Below are positions 26,445 through 37,078 of a stretch of 64,000 nt of DNA, in pieces (the first letter of the stretch is position 1; each line of letters opens with the position of its first letter). The stretch lies in NCBI GenBank assembly GCA_963756815.1, contig CAVWPR010000048.1, positions 124,001-188,000 of the forward strand, given 5' to 3'. Below the pieces are notes generated by a model. It was not told the DNA's origin. It searched no databases and saw nothing but the letters and a program-made list of their open reading frames with translations. Both the position numbers and the translations under genes were made by a program. The stretch is from JAENVU01 sp963756815 (GTDB taxonomy: Bacteria; Actinomycetota; Acidimicrobiia; IMCC26256; JAENVU01).

Positions 26445-27382
26445 CAGGCCACGGCGTCGAGCGTGTGCTGCGCGAGCGCCGCGGCCACGCGTGCGTCGCG
26501 CATGAGCGTGTCGGCGACCACCACCTGGAGACCGGCGGCCTCGACCTCGGCGCGGCGGGCTGCGTCGTTCGTGTCGATCACGAGCGTCCCGCAGAACTCC
26601 GCGTACGCCCGCGCCACGCCCACGCAGCTGACCTCGATGCCGAGCGGGTCCATGAGCCGGTCGGCCGGGCCCTTGACGGGCGCGCCGGCGATGATCGGGC
26701 TCACTCCCACCACGCGGTCGCGCCGGGCGACGAGGGCGTCGCGGATTCCGGCGACGGCGAGGATCGGTCCGATGGAGATGACCGGGTTCGAGGGGCACAC
26801 GAGGATGGTGTCGGCCGCGTCGATCGCCGCGAGGACGTCGGGGCCGGGGCGCGCGATGTCGGCGCCGGCGAACGCGACATCCACCACCGGCGGCGCGGTG
26901 CGCTCGCGTACGAACCACTCCTGCATGGCGAGCACCTCGGTGTCGCCGCCCGGGCGTCGCACGGTGACGCGGGTCGCGACGCGATCGTCCGACATCGGCA
27001 GCAGGCGGGGCAGGAGCCCCCAGGCGGCGGCGATCTCTGCCGTCACCTCGGTGAGGGTCGCGCCCTCCTCGAGCCGGCGGCTGCGGTAGAGGTGCGTCGC
27101 GAGATCGCGGTCACCGAGCCGGAACCACGTCGCCTCGCCGTAGCGGTCCAGCGCGTCCATGACCCGGAACGACTCGTCGGCGAGCCCCCAGCCCTGCTCG
27201 GGGTGCTCGGCGCCCGCGAGGGTGTACGTGACCGTGTCGAGGTCGGGAGAGACGGCCAGGCCGTGGAAGCGGTCGTCATCGGCGGTGTTGACGATCACCG
27301 TCACCGTCGACGGGTCGACGACACGGACCAGCCCCCGGAGGAAGCGTGCGGCACCGACGCCACCGGCGAGCGCGAGGATCAT
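26444..27382 (-). CDS. cofD: 2-phospho-L-lactate transferase (F420 biosynthesis)
   Basis: CofD/FbiA, 312 residues: joins the phosphoenolpyruvate- or lactate-derived moiety to Fo. LALAGGVGAARFLRGL at the N-terminus, VNTADDDRFHGLAVSPDLDT, WFRLGDRDLATHLYR, and CPSNPVISIGPILAVAGIRD are the usual motifs. A TACGCT box (27390-27395, minus strand) ends 7 nt before the ATG, so the F420 operon probably starts leaderless here. Genes for Fo synthesis are not in the window. Confidence 0.93.
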   Translation of the reverse strand: MILALAGGVGAARFLRGLVRVVDPSTVTVIVNTADDDRFHGLAVSPDLDTVTYTLAGAEHPEQGWGLADESFRVMDALDRYGEATWFRLGDRDLATHLYRSRRLEEGATLTEVTAEIAAAWGLLPRLLPMSDDRVATRVTVRRPGGDTEVLAMQEWFVRERTAPPVVDVAFAGADIARPGPDVLAAIDAADTILVCPSNPVISIGPILAVAGIRDALVARRDRVVGVSPIIAGAPVKGPADRLMDPLGIEVSCVGVARAYAEFCGTLVIDTNDAARRAEVEAAGLQVVVADTLMRDARVAAALAQHTLDAVA

Positions 27383-27389
27383 CGGTGAG

Positions 27390-27395
27390 AGCGTA
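27390..27395 (-). promoter_or_regulatory. TACGCT -10-like box of the cofD operon
   Basis: Minus-strand TACGCT ends 7 nt before the cofD ATG. Confidence 0.4.
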
Positions 27396-27448
27396 GGGAC
27401 TGTGCCGGGGGCCGATCGAATGCCCTCGGGTCGAACCCGGTCGAGACG

Positions 27449-27480
27449 ACAGGAACCCCCTCCGAAGAGGGGGTTCCTGT
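27449..27480. terminator. Intrinsic terminator-like hairpin after the small amphipathic protein gene
   Basis: Perfect 14-bp stem: left arm 27449-27462, loop CGAA 27463-27466, right arm 27467-27480. It lies 54 bp beyond the stop of the minus-strand gene at 27534. No strong T-run follows on that strand. Confidence 0.75.
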
Positions 27481-27533
27481 CTCTCTGCCCTGACGCCGAC
27501 GACGGGGGGAGTGCGCCGGCGTCGAGGAGTGGT

Positions 27534-27947
27534 TCAGTTGGCGGACTCGCCGCGGAACGCCTGCACGCGGGCCTTGCCCACCTCGACGGCCTTGTTGAGG
27601 TGCTCCGGCACCTGGACCGGCACGCTCGTCGGCAGACCCTTGATCTGGGTGATCACCGGCTCGACGCGCTGGCGCACGTCGCCGACGACCGGCTCGATCC
27701 ACTGACGGGGGTCGAGGCCCTTGATCGTGGAGGTGGCGGTGTCGAGGCCGCCGCTCGCACCGTCGGTGACGAGGCTGCGGATCGACGCGGCCTGCGTCTC
27801 GACGACGCTCTGCGCGTCCTTGGCGATGGTGGCGAGGCGCTCACCGGCCTCCTTGCGGCGCACCTGCGCCTGCTGGAAGCCGAGGACACCGGCTCCCACT
27901 GCGATGTAGGCGGCGTCGGCGGCGGTCTTGCGGAGATCGAGTTCCAT
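27534..27947 (-). CDS. Small amphipathic helical protein, phasin/HBHA-like
   Basis: 137 residues with no Cys. The N-terminus (AAYIAVGAGVLGFQQAQVRR) has a short hydrophobic stretch, followed by long amphipathic helices with repeated Val-Glu/Lys spacing (QRVEPVITQIKGLP, KAVEVGKARVQAFRG). It resembles phasin or heparin-binding-hemagglutinin-like surface proteins in character only; I cannot assign a family. It is a stand-alone gene with an unusually consensus promoter, an AGGAGC ribosome site before the ATG and a strong terminator, suggesting high expression. Confidence 0.78.
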   Translation of the reverse strand: MELDLRKTAADAAYIAVGAGVLGFQQAQVRRKEAGERLATIAKDAQSVVETQAASIRSLVTDGASGGLDTATSTIKGLDPRQWIEPVVGDVRQRVEPVITQIKGLPTSVPVQVPEHLNKAVEVGKARVQAFRGESAN

Positions 27948-28002
27948 GGTGGGGCTCCTGTGGTGTGGTCACCCGCAGAATCGGGTCGACCGGCGTGCTC
28001 GC

Positions 28003-28031
28003 ACGATACAGCGAAATGCTAACTCTTGCAA
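28003..28031 (-). promoter_or_regulatory. Consensus -35/-10 promoter of the small amphipathic protein
   Basis: On the minus strand TTGCAA (28026-28031), a 17-nt spacer, then TATCGT (28003-28008). It is the only promoter in the window where I see both boxes clearly. Predicted start about 27996, giving a leader of roughly 49 nt. The nearby GAGTGC and TTAGCA stretches recall a CIRCE half-site but do not form the full inverted repeat. Confidence 0.6.
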
Positions 28032-28104
28032 GCACTCGGGCCGGTGACACCGGTCATACCGGACCGATGCGCAGGCGGTACAGGGCCCGGAGGCATCGGG
28101 TTTG

Positions 28105-28110
28105 TAGGCT
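28105..28110 (+). promoter_or_regulatory. TAGGCT -10-like box of the large glycosyltransferase
   Basis: TAGGCT ends 11 nt before the ATG at 28122. Confidence 0.35.
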
Positions 28111-28121
28111 CGACGCCGCCC

Positions 28122-31100
28122 ATGGAAGCCGACCACCCGCTGCCGGAGTCGGCGCCCCTCGCCGCCGTCGGAGCGGTCCAGGAGCCGGGCGATCCCGCCG
28201 TCGTGCCGTCGGTCGTCGCCGTGGTCGTCGCCCGCGACGGTGCCCCGCACCTCGAGGCCTGCCTCCGTGCGCTCCGGGACTCGGACTACCCGGACCTCAC
28301 CGTCCTCGTGATGGTCCCGGCCGGTGCCGACCACCGCACCCGGGTCGCCGCGGTGCTCCCGCACGCCTTCGTCCGGCCGGTGGAGACCGAGGGGTACGCC
28401 GTCGCCGCGAACGAGGCGATCGCCACCGTCGCCGGAGCGTCCTTCCTCTTGCTGTGTCACGACGACATCGTGCTGGACCCGGCCGCCGTCCGGGTGCTCG
28501 TGGAGGAGGCGTACCGCTCCAACGCCGCGGTCGTCGGCCCCAAGGTGGTCGACGTCGACCGACCCGAGCGCTTGCGCGAGGTCGGGTGGTCGGTGGACCG
28601 GTTCGGCGTCCCGCATTCGGACATCGTCGAGAACGAGCTGGACCAGGAGCAGCACGACGCGGTGCGCGACGTCTTCTTCGTCGGGGACGCGTGCGTGCTC
28701 GTGCGGGCCGACCTCTTCACCGCGCTCGACGGGTACGACGTCGCGTGCGATCCCGGTGCCGCCACGCTCGACTTCTGCTGGCGCGCCCGACTGGCGGGGG
28801 CTCGGGTGATCGTCGCCCCCGACGCACGCGTGCGCCACCACGAGGACGACGGCGCCGCCGACCCCGGGGTGGAGCGACGCCACCAGGTGCGCGCCCTGCT
28901 GAAGTCGACGTCGACCGCGCGCCTCCTGTGGATCGTGCCGGTCGCGCTCGTCGTGCAGTTCGCCGAGGCGGTCGTCTACTTCCTCCGCCGCCAGCGCACG
29001 GTCGCACGCTCGCTCATCGGCGCATGGACGTACAACCTCGGCCATCTCGGCGCGGTGCGCGAGGCCCGGCGGCGGGCGCAGGCGGCGCGGGTCGTGAGCG
29101 ACGCCGAGATCCACGCGCTGCAGTTCCGCGGGAGCGCGCGCGTGTCGGCGTACGTCGCGACCACCCTCCACGCGCCGGCACGGGTTCGTGCGCTCTCCGA
29201 CCGCGGCCGAACCGCAGCCGACACTGCCGGCGCGCGATTGCGCAGCGTGCGCGGCCTCGTGTTGGTCGTGATGCTCGCGCTCGTCGCGATCGGGGTCCGG
29301 GATCTGCTGTTCGGACGCGTCGCGGCCGTCGGCACCATGGTGCCCTGGCCCGGCGTCGGCGACCTCCTCCGCGGCTACACGTCGGAGTGGCGCTACGCCG
29401 GACTCGGCGCGCACGCACCGGCCCCGCCCGTGTTCGTGCTCGCCGCGCTGCTGCGCATCGTCACGCTCGGCGCGGGAGGACTTCGCGCGCGGCCTGGTGG
29501 TGATCGCAGCCCTGCCTCTGGGGATGTACGGCGCGTACCGCCTGGCGCGCTCGATCGCCGGCGCGGGTTGGCCGCCGGTCGTCGCCGCCGTCGTCTACGG
29601 CGCGGTCCCGCTGCCCCGCAACGCGATCGAGAACGGTCACCTCGGCTCGCTGGTGCTCTTCGCGCTGGCGCCGTTCGTGGTGGCGGCGATCGTGATGGTG
29701 GCCGGCGTCGTCGAGCACCGGTGGTCGCGCCGCCGTATCGGCGCGCTGGGCGCGGTCGGTCTCGCCGTGGCCGCCGCATGGTGGCCCCTCGCGATCCTGC
29801 TGCCCGCGGCGATCTTCGTCGGGATCGCGATCGCGGCGCCCGCGAGCGGCGACGGGCTCGCGACGCTGCGCCGGCTCGGCGTCGCGGCGCTCTCGATCAC
29901 CGGACTCGCAGTCGCGCTCCTGCTGCCGTGGCCGATCGCGTTCGCGCTCGCCGGTGACCGCACCGCCGCGCTCGGGATCGTCGAGCCGGCCGTCGGCTCC
30001 TTCGGGGCGTTGCTGCGGTTCGCGACCGGCTCGAGCGGCGCCGGCATCGGCGGGTGGGCGTTCGTCGGCATCGCCCTGCTCGTGTTGCTGATCGCGGGTG
30101 GCGAGACCGGTCGATGGGCCGCGCGCTGGTGGGGGATCGCGCTCGTGGGCTGGTTGCTCGCGGCGCTGCCGGCGTGGCTCGGTTCGGCCGCACCGGAGGC
30201 CGAGGGCGTCCTCGTACCCGCGGCGCTGGCGGTGGCGGTGTTGGCCGGGCTGGGCATCGCCGCGTTCCTGGGTGAGCTCCGCCGGGTCGGCATCGGCTGG
30301 CGGCAGGTGGGCGCGCTCGTCGCCGGCGCGCTCGTCGTCTTCGCGGTGTTCGGGTTCATCGGCGACATCGGTGGTGGCCGGTTCCACCAGCCGTCGGGCG
30401 ACTGGCCCGACACGCTCTCGTGGATGAACCTGCAGGTCGACCGGGGGCCGTTCCGGGTGTTGTGGGTCGGGGACGCGGCCACGGTGCCGGGCTACCGGCA
30501 GGCCGCCGGTGCCGACGGCTACGCGCTCTCGAACGGGGGGTCGGGCGATCTGAGCGACGCGCTCCCACCCCCGGGCGGCGCCGGCGCCGCCGCGGCGCGT
30601 GACGCGGTGCAGGCGCTCCGGACCGGCACGACGCAGCGACTCGGCCGCCGCGTCGCGCCCATGGCCGTCCGCTACGTGGTCCTGACGCAACGAGTCGCGC
30701 CGGACACCGGTGACGTCCACCCGTCGCCGTACACGGTCGCACTGGAGGAACAGCTCGATCTCCGGGAGCTGCAGAGCCAGCCCGGCGCGCGTGTGTTCGA
30801 GAACACCGCCTGGGTTCCGGGTGACGCCGTCGTCGCCGGGCGGGTGCCGACGACGGCGATCGACACGCCGATCGGCGCGGTCACCGGCCGCGCCGGCGAC
30901 CGCGGCGCGGTGCGCGGCACCGTGCTGTGGTCCCAGCAGCACGACAACGCCTGGGAGGCGTCGAACCGGAGTCGGACGCTGCGCCACCGGCGCGCGTTCG
31001 GTTGGTCGAATGCGTTCGTCGGCGCGGGCGCCGGTCCGGTGACGGTGTCGTTCACCGATCAGTGGTGGCGTTGGCCCGTCCTCGTCGTCGAGCTCGTGAT

Positions 31101-31233
31101 CGCCGTGGTGATCGCCCGCCGGATCCTGCGGCGGGGTCGTCGCCGCCGGGGCCGCCGGCGCAACGCGCCCGGTACCACGGTCGGCGACCCGCTCGCTGCG
31201 GTCACGCCGTCGGTCGACGAGGTCGTGTCGTGA
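28122..31233 (+). CDS. Large membrane glycosyltransferase, GT2 plus multi-spanning C-terminal domain (frameshifted)
   Basis: About 1,037 residues. N-terminal GT2 domain: VVAVVVARDGAPHLEACLRAL, FLLLCHDDIVLDPAAV (metal motif), DVFFVGDACVLVRADLF and LDFCWRARLAGARVIV. A linker with a hydrophobic segment (LLWIVPVALVVQFAEAVVYF) leads to about ten predicted membrane helices and a C-terminal extracytoplasmic part (FHQPSGDWPDTLSWM, RVLWVGDAATVPGYR) before a final helix. One indel near 29475 separates LRIVTLGA from EDFARGLVVIAALPLG. The layout resembles actinobacterial cell-envelope glycosyltransferases next to DUF5719 genes. Its stop overlaps the next GTG. Donor and acceptor unknown. Confidence 0.82.
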
Positions 31234-32613
31234 GCACTCGGACTCGCCTGGTCGCGGCCGCCGTCGTCGTCGTGACGTTGGTGCTCGCCGCGATTTTCAC
31301 CGACTCGTCGAGCGAGGCCGGCGGATCGGGCGCCCGTGGCCCGCGCCTGGGCGCGGCCGGCGAGAGCACGACCTGGTACTGCGCGGACGGGACCGCGAAC
31401 CCAGGCGGTCGCGCCGACGAGCGGCTGGAGCTGGGCAACGTCGGGCGCCGGCCGGTCCGTGCCGTGGTCACGGTCGACGGTGGCTCCGATGCAGCGCCCG
31501 TCTCCCGTCCCTACACGGTCGCGCCGGGCCGGGTGGTCCGGGTGCGGGTGGGCGACCTCGCGCCGATCGCGGAGCCGGGCGTCGTGGTCGAGACGCGGGG
31601 CGGCCGGGCGGTCGTGGAGCACACGTTGACACGGACCGACGAAGTCGCGATGGGACCGTGCGCGCGCGAGCCGACGACGGAGGCGCGCTTCGCGGCCGGC
31701 ACCACGTCCAAGAACTCCGAGCTGTGGCTGGCGCTGTTCAACCCGTTCCCCGACGACGCGATCGTCGACGTCGAGGCGGTGACGGACACCGGTCGCCGCG
31801 CGCCGGGTCGTCTGCAGGGCATCGTGGTACCGCGCCTCACCCGGGTCTCGGTACCGATCCACGAGGCCGTGCCACGCGTCGACACCGTCGCCACGCAGGT
31901 CTCGGTCCGGCGGGGCCGGATCATCGCCGAGCAGTCGCAGTTCCTCGACGGGAGCGACGGGCGACGCGGCCTGGCCGCGAGCCTCGGCAGCGACCGCGCG
32001 CGGCAGTGGCGCTTCCCGATCGGGCTCTCGGCCTCCGGACGGCAGGAGCGGCTCGTCCTCGCCAATCCCTCAGGTCGCGACGCGCAGGTCCGGATCTCGT
32101 TCGCTCTCGACGCGGCGGCGGCGGTGGAGCCGCTCGAGCTCGTGCTGCCCGCGACCTCGGTGGTCTCGCCGGACCTCACGCGGGTGCCGACGGGCATCGC
32201 GTACTCGATGACGGTGCGATCGTCGGTCCCGATCGTGGCGGACGACATCGCCGCCGTGGGTCCGCCCCAGGCGGCGGGGCTGCGCGGCATCGCGGTGGAC
32301 CCCGGGATGGTGCGGGGGGCGCGGGTCTGGGCCGTCGCGCCGTCGCGTCTGGGTGCCGGCTCGGCCGACGTGCTCGCCGTCGTGTCGGCGGACGGCCGGT
32401 CGCACCGGGTGCAGCTGACGGCCCCGACCGCAGGCGGCGCTGCGCCGGCTGCTGACCGCCACCGTGCCCGGCACCGGGCGTGTGGTCATCGACGTCGCGA
32501 AGGCGGCGGCGGGCACCGACCTCGCGCTGCTCCTCCGGGCCGACGGGCCGGTCGTGGTCGAGCGCGAGTCGGCGGGTCCGGGACTGACCCGCTCGCACGC
32601 CGTCCCCGGCTGA
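31230..32613 (+). CDS. DUF5719-like secreted/membrane-anchored protein (frameshifted)
   Basis: About 460 residues: N-terminal transmembrane or signal segment (RLVAAAVVVVTLVLAAIF), then beta-rich extracytoplasmic sequence (STTWYCADGTAN, ELWLALFNPFPDDAIVDVE, RLTRVSVPIHEAVPRVD, ERLVLANPSGRDAQVRI). These resemble the actinobacterial DUF5719 family, usually beside a large GT2. Near 32440 an indel moves the C-terminus (LTATVPGTGRVVIDVAKAA...GLTRSHAVPG) to another frame. GTG start overlaps the glycosyltransferase stop, so the two likely act together in envelope assembly. The stop lies one base from that of the convergent MFS gene. Confidence 0.72.
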
Positions 32614-32614
32614 C

Positions 32615-34046
32615 TCAGTCGCGGGCCGGTCCGGCTTCCTCGGACGAGGCCTGCTCGGCGAGTGCGTCGGCCTCCGCCTCGGCCTGCTCGGCCTGGATCG
32701 CGACCATGACCGCCTCGAAGATCTTGGCGGCGTCGGCGTCGAGGTGGTCGCGTGCGCGGAACAGCGCGTACGCGCCCAGGTACACCGGCGGCGTCACGAT
32801 CCAGAGCGCCGCACGCAGGTTGGTCAGCTGGGAGAGCTGCCCGACGACGAAGGGTGCTGCGGCGGCCCCGAAGATCACGGACACGATGTTGAACGCGCCG
32901 AACCCGGCGCCCCGGAGGTGCGCGGGTACCGCGTCGGCGACTCCGGCCCGGAGGCCCGGGATGGCCAACCAGATCGTGAACATGCCGGCCAGCTCGAGCG
33001 CGAACGACAGTGGGAACGGCATCGGGAAGTACGAGATCGCGAACAGCGTCACCCCGACGGCGATGCAGTAGGCGGGGATCACGACTCGCGCGCCGCGGAT
33101 CCGCGTCGCGTAGCGGTCGGCCACACGACCGCCGAGCAGGAGCCCCGGGACGCCGCCGAGGATGAGGAGCGCCGCGACCGCGGTCGTCGCCTCGTCCTGG
33201 GTGAGTCCGGAGAAGCGCTCGTGGAACACGGCGAGCCACGCGCCGACCGCCTGCGCGGTGAACAGGAGCGCGCCGACGCCGGCCAGCGCGTAGCGGAGGG
33301 TGGGGATCGCGAGGATCACGCGCATGTCCTGGCGGAGCCCGCTCCACATGTCGCCGAAGAAGCGTCGCACACCGTGCTCGAAGAGCTTCTGCGTGCTCCT
33401 CGGCACCGGCGTCCTCCGCCTCGGCGACACCGAGGTGCAACCGGTCGGCGTAGCCGCGCCGCGGCTCGCGGAGGCGATAGGCGAGCAGCGCAATCGCGAA
33501 GCCCACCGGCCCGATCGCGATGAATGCCCACTGCCAGCCGAACGCGCTGCCGATCGCGCCGCCCAGACCGATGCCGACCGCGGCGCCGACGATGCCCATG
33601 ATCTGCTGCAGCGAGAAGGCTCGGGCGCGGGTGTCGGTGGGGTAGTAGTCGGAGATCAGCGCGTTCGCCGACGGCTCGGTGATGCCCTGGCCGAATCCGA
33701 GCAGGGCCCGGCCGAGGAGCAGCTGGGCGAAGTTCTGCGACGCGGCGATGATCATCGTGAGCCCACTCCACGCGATCACGGTGTGGCCGATGGTCCGGGT
33801 CCGGTGCCAGCGGTCGGCGAGGTAGCCGGCCGGGACGGTGACGAGGCCGTTCACCAGGACGAAGATCGACAGCAGCAGGCCGATCTCGCCGTCGCCGATC
33901 CCGAAGTCGTGCTTCAGCTGGGGGATCACGCCGCGCAGGATGTTCTGGTCGGCCTGGTCGATCATGATGACGAGGCCGAGCACCCACATCGGCCACGGAC
34001 TCACCCGCGGCGACGCAGCTTCCGTCTCCCCCTGCACCTCGCTCAC
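32615..34046 (-). CDS. MFS transporter (frameshifted)
   Basis: Major facilitator of about 477 residues with twelve predicted helices. The first half has WPMWVLGLVIMIDQADQNIL, GYLADRWHRTRTIGH (loop 2-3 motif) and GRALLGFGQGITEPSANALI; the second half LAGVGALLFTAQAVGAWLAV and GLLLGGRVADRY. An indel near 33390 lies in the central cytoplasmic loop (EEHAEAL / FEHGVRRFFGDMW). Sequence style is of the spinster-like / anion:cation group; substrate unknown. Start taken at the GTG 34046. The upstream region is shared with the divergent thioredoxin gene. Confidence 0.82.
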
Positions 34047-34110
34047 CGTGCCCCCCTGGATCGGCGGGGCAGTCTCGCGCACCGCTGCGAGGCCGTCGCG
34101 GGCCGTTGGG

Positions 34111-34116
34111 TAGCGT
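34111..34116 (+). promoter_or_regulatory. TAGCGT -10-like box of the thioredoxin-kinase gene
   Basis: TAGCGT ends 8 nt before the GTG at 34125. Confidence 0.4.
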
Positions 34117-34124
34117 CGAGCACC

Positions 34125-35060
34125 GTGCTCGTGCGCGTGTTGATCGGCCTCGCGGTGCTGCTCGCGGTGGGTGCGGTCGCCCTCGTCCTCGAGCGGCGCC
34201 GGCGGGCCGGGGTCGCGCCGCTCAGGGATCCGTTCCCGGTGCCGCGCCAGCTGACCCGGACCGACTTCCCACATCCCGAGGCGCCCTGGTTGGTGGCGCT
34301 GTTCTCGTCGACGACGTGCGAGGGCTGCGAGGCGATGCGGCGCCGGGTGGAGGCTCTGGCCTCGTCCGACGTGGCGGTGGTCGACGTGTCCTGGCAGGAC
34401 GGCCGGGCCCTGCACGAGCGCTACGAGATCTCGGGTGTCCCCATGGTCCTGGTCGCGGACGCGGACGGCGTCGTGCAGCGGGCGTTCGTCGGGACGGTCA
34501 CCGCGACCGACCTCTGGGCCGCGGTGGCGGGCGCCCGCGATCCTTCGCTCGGGATCACCCATGGCCTCGACGCGCTCGACGTGAGCGGGCCCCGGCTGGT
34601 GCTCACCTGCGGGCTGCCCGGGGCGGGCAAGACCTCACTCGCGAGACGCTTGGCCGCGACGCGGGGCGCCGTCCGGCTCACGAAGGACGAGTGGCTCACC
34701 GCGCTCGGCTCGAGTCCCTGGGACGAGGCGGTCGGCGTGAGGGTCGAACAGGAGCTCTGGCGGCTCGCGCAGGAGCTCCTGAGCCTCGGCGTGAGCGTCG
34801 TCCTCGATTTCGGGCTCTGGGCGCGGGTCGAACGTGACGAGATGCGAGCCGCGGCTCGTGCCCTCGGCGTCGGGGTCGAGCTGCACTACCTCGAGCTGCC
34901 GATCGAGGAGCTCTGGCGGCGGGTCGACGCGAGGAACTCACAGCCGCCCTGGGACGTCCACCCGATCCGGCGCGTCGACCTCGACGCCTGGCACGCGCAG
35001 TTCCAGGCCCCGGACGCCGACGAGCTGGCCCGGTTCGACCGCCCGCCGGCACCGAGCTGA
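34125..35060 (+). CDS. Membrane-anchored thioredoxin-like domain fused to a P-loop kinase-like domain
   Basis: 311 residues in one frame. Residues 1-22 form a membrane helix; 40-140 a thioredoxin fold with FSSTTCEGCEAM (CxxC at 65-68) and the cis-Pro region YEISGVPMVLVAD; 155-305 an AAA_33-type P-loop domain with LTCGLPGAGKTSLARRL (Walker A 163-170), RLTKDEWLTALG and VSVVLDFGLWARVERDEMR. Each half looks complete and is usually a separate protein. A GTG in frame at the junction (VSGPRLVL) could start the second half, and a lost stop from an indel is a real possibility given the window's error rate. Function unknown. Confidence 0.7.
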   Translation: MLVRVLIGLAVLLAVGAVALVLERRRRAGVAPLRDPFPVPRQLTRTDFPHPEAPWLVALFSSTTCEGCEAMRRRVEALASSDVAVVDVSWQDGRALHERYEISGVPMVLVADADGVVQRAFVGTVTATDLWAAVAGARDPSLGITHGLDALDVSGPRLVLTCGLPGAGKTSLARRLAATRGAVRLTKDEWLTALGSSPWDEAVGVRVEQELWRLAQELLSLGVSVVLDFGLWARVERDEMRAAARALGVGVELHYLELPIEELWRRVDARNSQPPWDVHPIRRVDLDAWHAQFQAPDADELARFDRPPAPS

Positions 35061-35094
35061 CCCGGCGAGAGCTGACCCCGGCGAGGAGGAGGCG

Positions 35095-37078
35095 TCAGTC
35101 GGGAACCGGTGCGATCGGCTGGCCCTCGTCGTCGACGGTCTCCTCCGTGCCGTCGGCGCGCGTCGACGAGACGCGGGCCGCCGACGCGGAATCCGACCGC
35201 GCCGTCGACGAGCCGCTCGACCTCGAGGCCGTCCAGGGTCTCGTGCTGGAGCAGCGCCTGGGCGACCGCGTCCAGACCCGTCCGGTACTTCGTCAGCAGG
35301 TCGCGCGTGTGCTCCTCCGACGTGCGCAGGATCCGCTCGACCTCCTCGTCGATGACGCGGGCCGTCTCGTCGGAGTAGTCGCGCGTGTGCACGAGGTCCT
35401 CGCCGAGGAACACCGCACCCTGCGAGCCCCACGCCATCGGGCCGATGCGGTCCGACATGCCCCACTCCCGCACCATGCGCCGCGCGATCTCCGTGCCGCG
35501 CACGAGGTCGTTGCTGGCGCCGGTCGACTGCGAGCCGAAGACGATGTCCTCGGCCACGCGGCCGCCGAGCAGCACGGTGAGCATGTCGTCGAGGAATTCC
35601 TTGTCGTGCGAGTACCGCTCCTCCTCCGGCAGCTGCTGGGTCATGCCCAGGGCCATGCCGGTGGGGAGGATCGTGACCTTGTGCACCGGGTCCGCGTGCT
35701 CCGAGACGTAGGCCGCGATCGCGTGACCCGCCTCGTGGTACGCGGTGTGCTCCTTCTCCTCGTCGTTCATGACGATGGTCGGGCGCTTGAGGCCCATGAG
35801 CACACGGTCACGCGCGTCCTCGAAGTCCTCCTTGTGCACCGCGTTCTCGCCCCGCCGCACCGCGAACAGCGCGGACTCGTTCACGAGGTTCGCGAGATCG
35901 GCGCCCGACATGCCCGGTGTGCCGCGCGCAACGACCTCGATGCTCACGTCGTCGGCGATCTTCTTGTCGCGGAAGTGGACCTTCAGGATGTCGATCCGCT
36001 CCTCGAGCGTGGGGAGCGGCACCATGATCTGGCGGTCGAACCGACCCGGGCGCAGGAGCGCGGGATCGAGGATGTCGGGCCGGTTGGTGGCCGCGATCAT
36101 CACGATGCCCTCGCCGGACTCGAAGCCGTCCATCTCGGCGAGCATCTGGTTCAGCGTCTGCTCGCGCTCGTCGTGGCCACCTCCGAGCCCCGCGCCCCGC
36201 TTGCGACCGATGGAGTCGATCTCGTCGATGAAGATGATCGCGGGCGCCTGCTTGCGCGCGGTCTGGAACAGGTCGCGGACGCGCGCCGCGCCCACGCCGA
36301 CGAACATCTCCATGAAGTCCGACCCGGTGATCGCCACGAAGGGGACGCCCGCCTCGCCGGCGACGGCACGCGCGATGAGCGTCTTGCCGGTGCCCGGCGG
36401 ACCGACGAGCAGCACGCCGCGCGGGATGCGCGCGCCGATCTCCTTGAACTTGCCCGGGTTCTTCAGGAAGTCGACGACCTCCTTGATCTCCTCCTTCACC
36501 GGCTCGTAGCCGGCGACGTCGCCGAAGGTCGTCTGTGGCTTCTCCGCGTTGTGCACCTTGGCGCGGCTCTTGCCGATGTTCATCACCGCGCCCATCTGGC
36601 CCTGCGCGCGTCGGTTCATCCAGACGAAGAAGCCGATGAGCGCGGCGATCGGGAGCAGGTAGACGAGGATCGGCAGCCAGGGGTTGGAGCCCTCGCGCAC
36701 GTAGTTGATCTGCACGCCCTTGCGGCGCAGATCAGCGAGGTCGTTGTCGGTCAGGTTGTTGTTCGGGCCCGCCGACGTGAACTGCGTGCGGTTCTCGACC
36801 GCCTGCTTGAACTGCCCGCTGATCTTGCCGCTGTTGGGGTCGTAGTCGATCTTCGTGACGTTGCCCTGGTTCACCTGCGTGGTGAACTTGCTGTAGCTGA
36901 GCGAGACCTTCGACGTGTCGTTGTTCCCGACCGCGGTCATGAAGAGCACGACCGCGATGGCGGCGATGACGAGGACCGTGACCCAACGGGACCACGGCTT
37001 GGGTGCCGGTCCGGGCGTACCGGCGCCCTGGGGACGATCCGGACGGGTGGGGGGCCGGTCGGGCGGCTGGGTGCTCAC
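35095..37078 (-). CDS. ftsH: ATP-dependent zinc metalloprotease FtsH (frameshifted at C-terminus)
   Basis: Membrane AAA+ protease of about 660 residues for quality control of membrane and short-lived proteins. Membrane helices at about 33-51 and 134-154, Walker A GPPGTGKT (226-233), Walker B IIFIDE (281-286), second region of homology NRPDILDPALLRPGRFDR, zinc site HEAGH (448-452). Only the last about 20 residues are affected: near 35160 an indel moves the tail to ADGTEETVDDEGQPIAPVPD, stop at 35095. GTG at 37078 (VSTQPPDRPP) with GAGGAG upstream is the likely start. Neighbours in many actinobacteria (hpt, folE) are absent. Confidence 0.93.

Noticed and set aside
28010..28040. CIRCE heat-shock operator at the small-protein promoter
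   Set aside because: GAGTGC and TTAGCA pieces are present but not as TTAGCACTC-N9-GAGTGCTAA.
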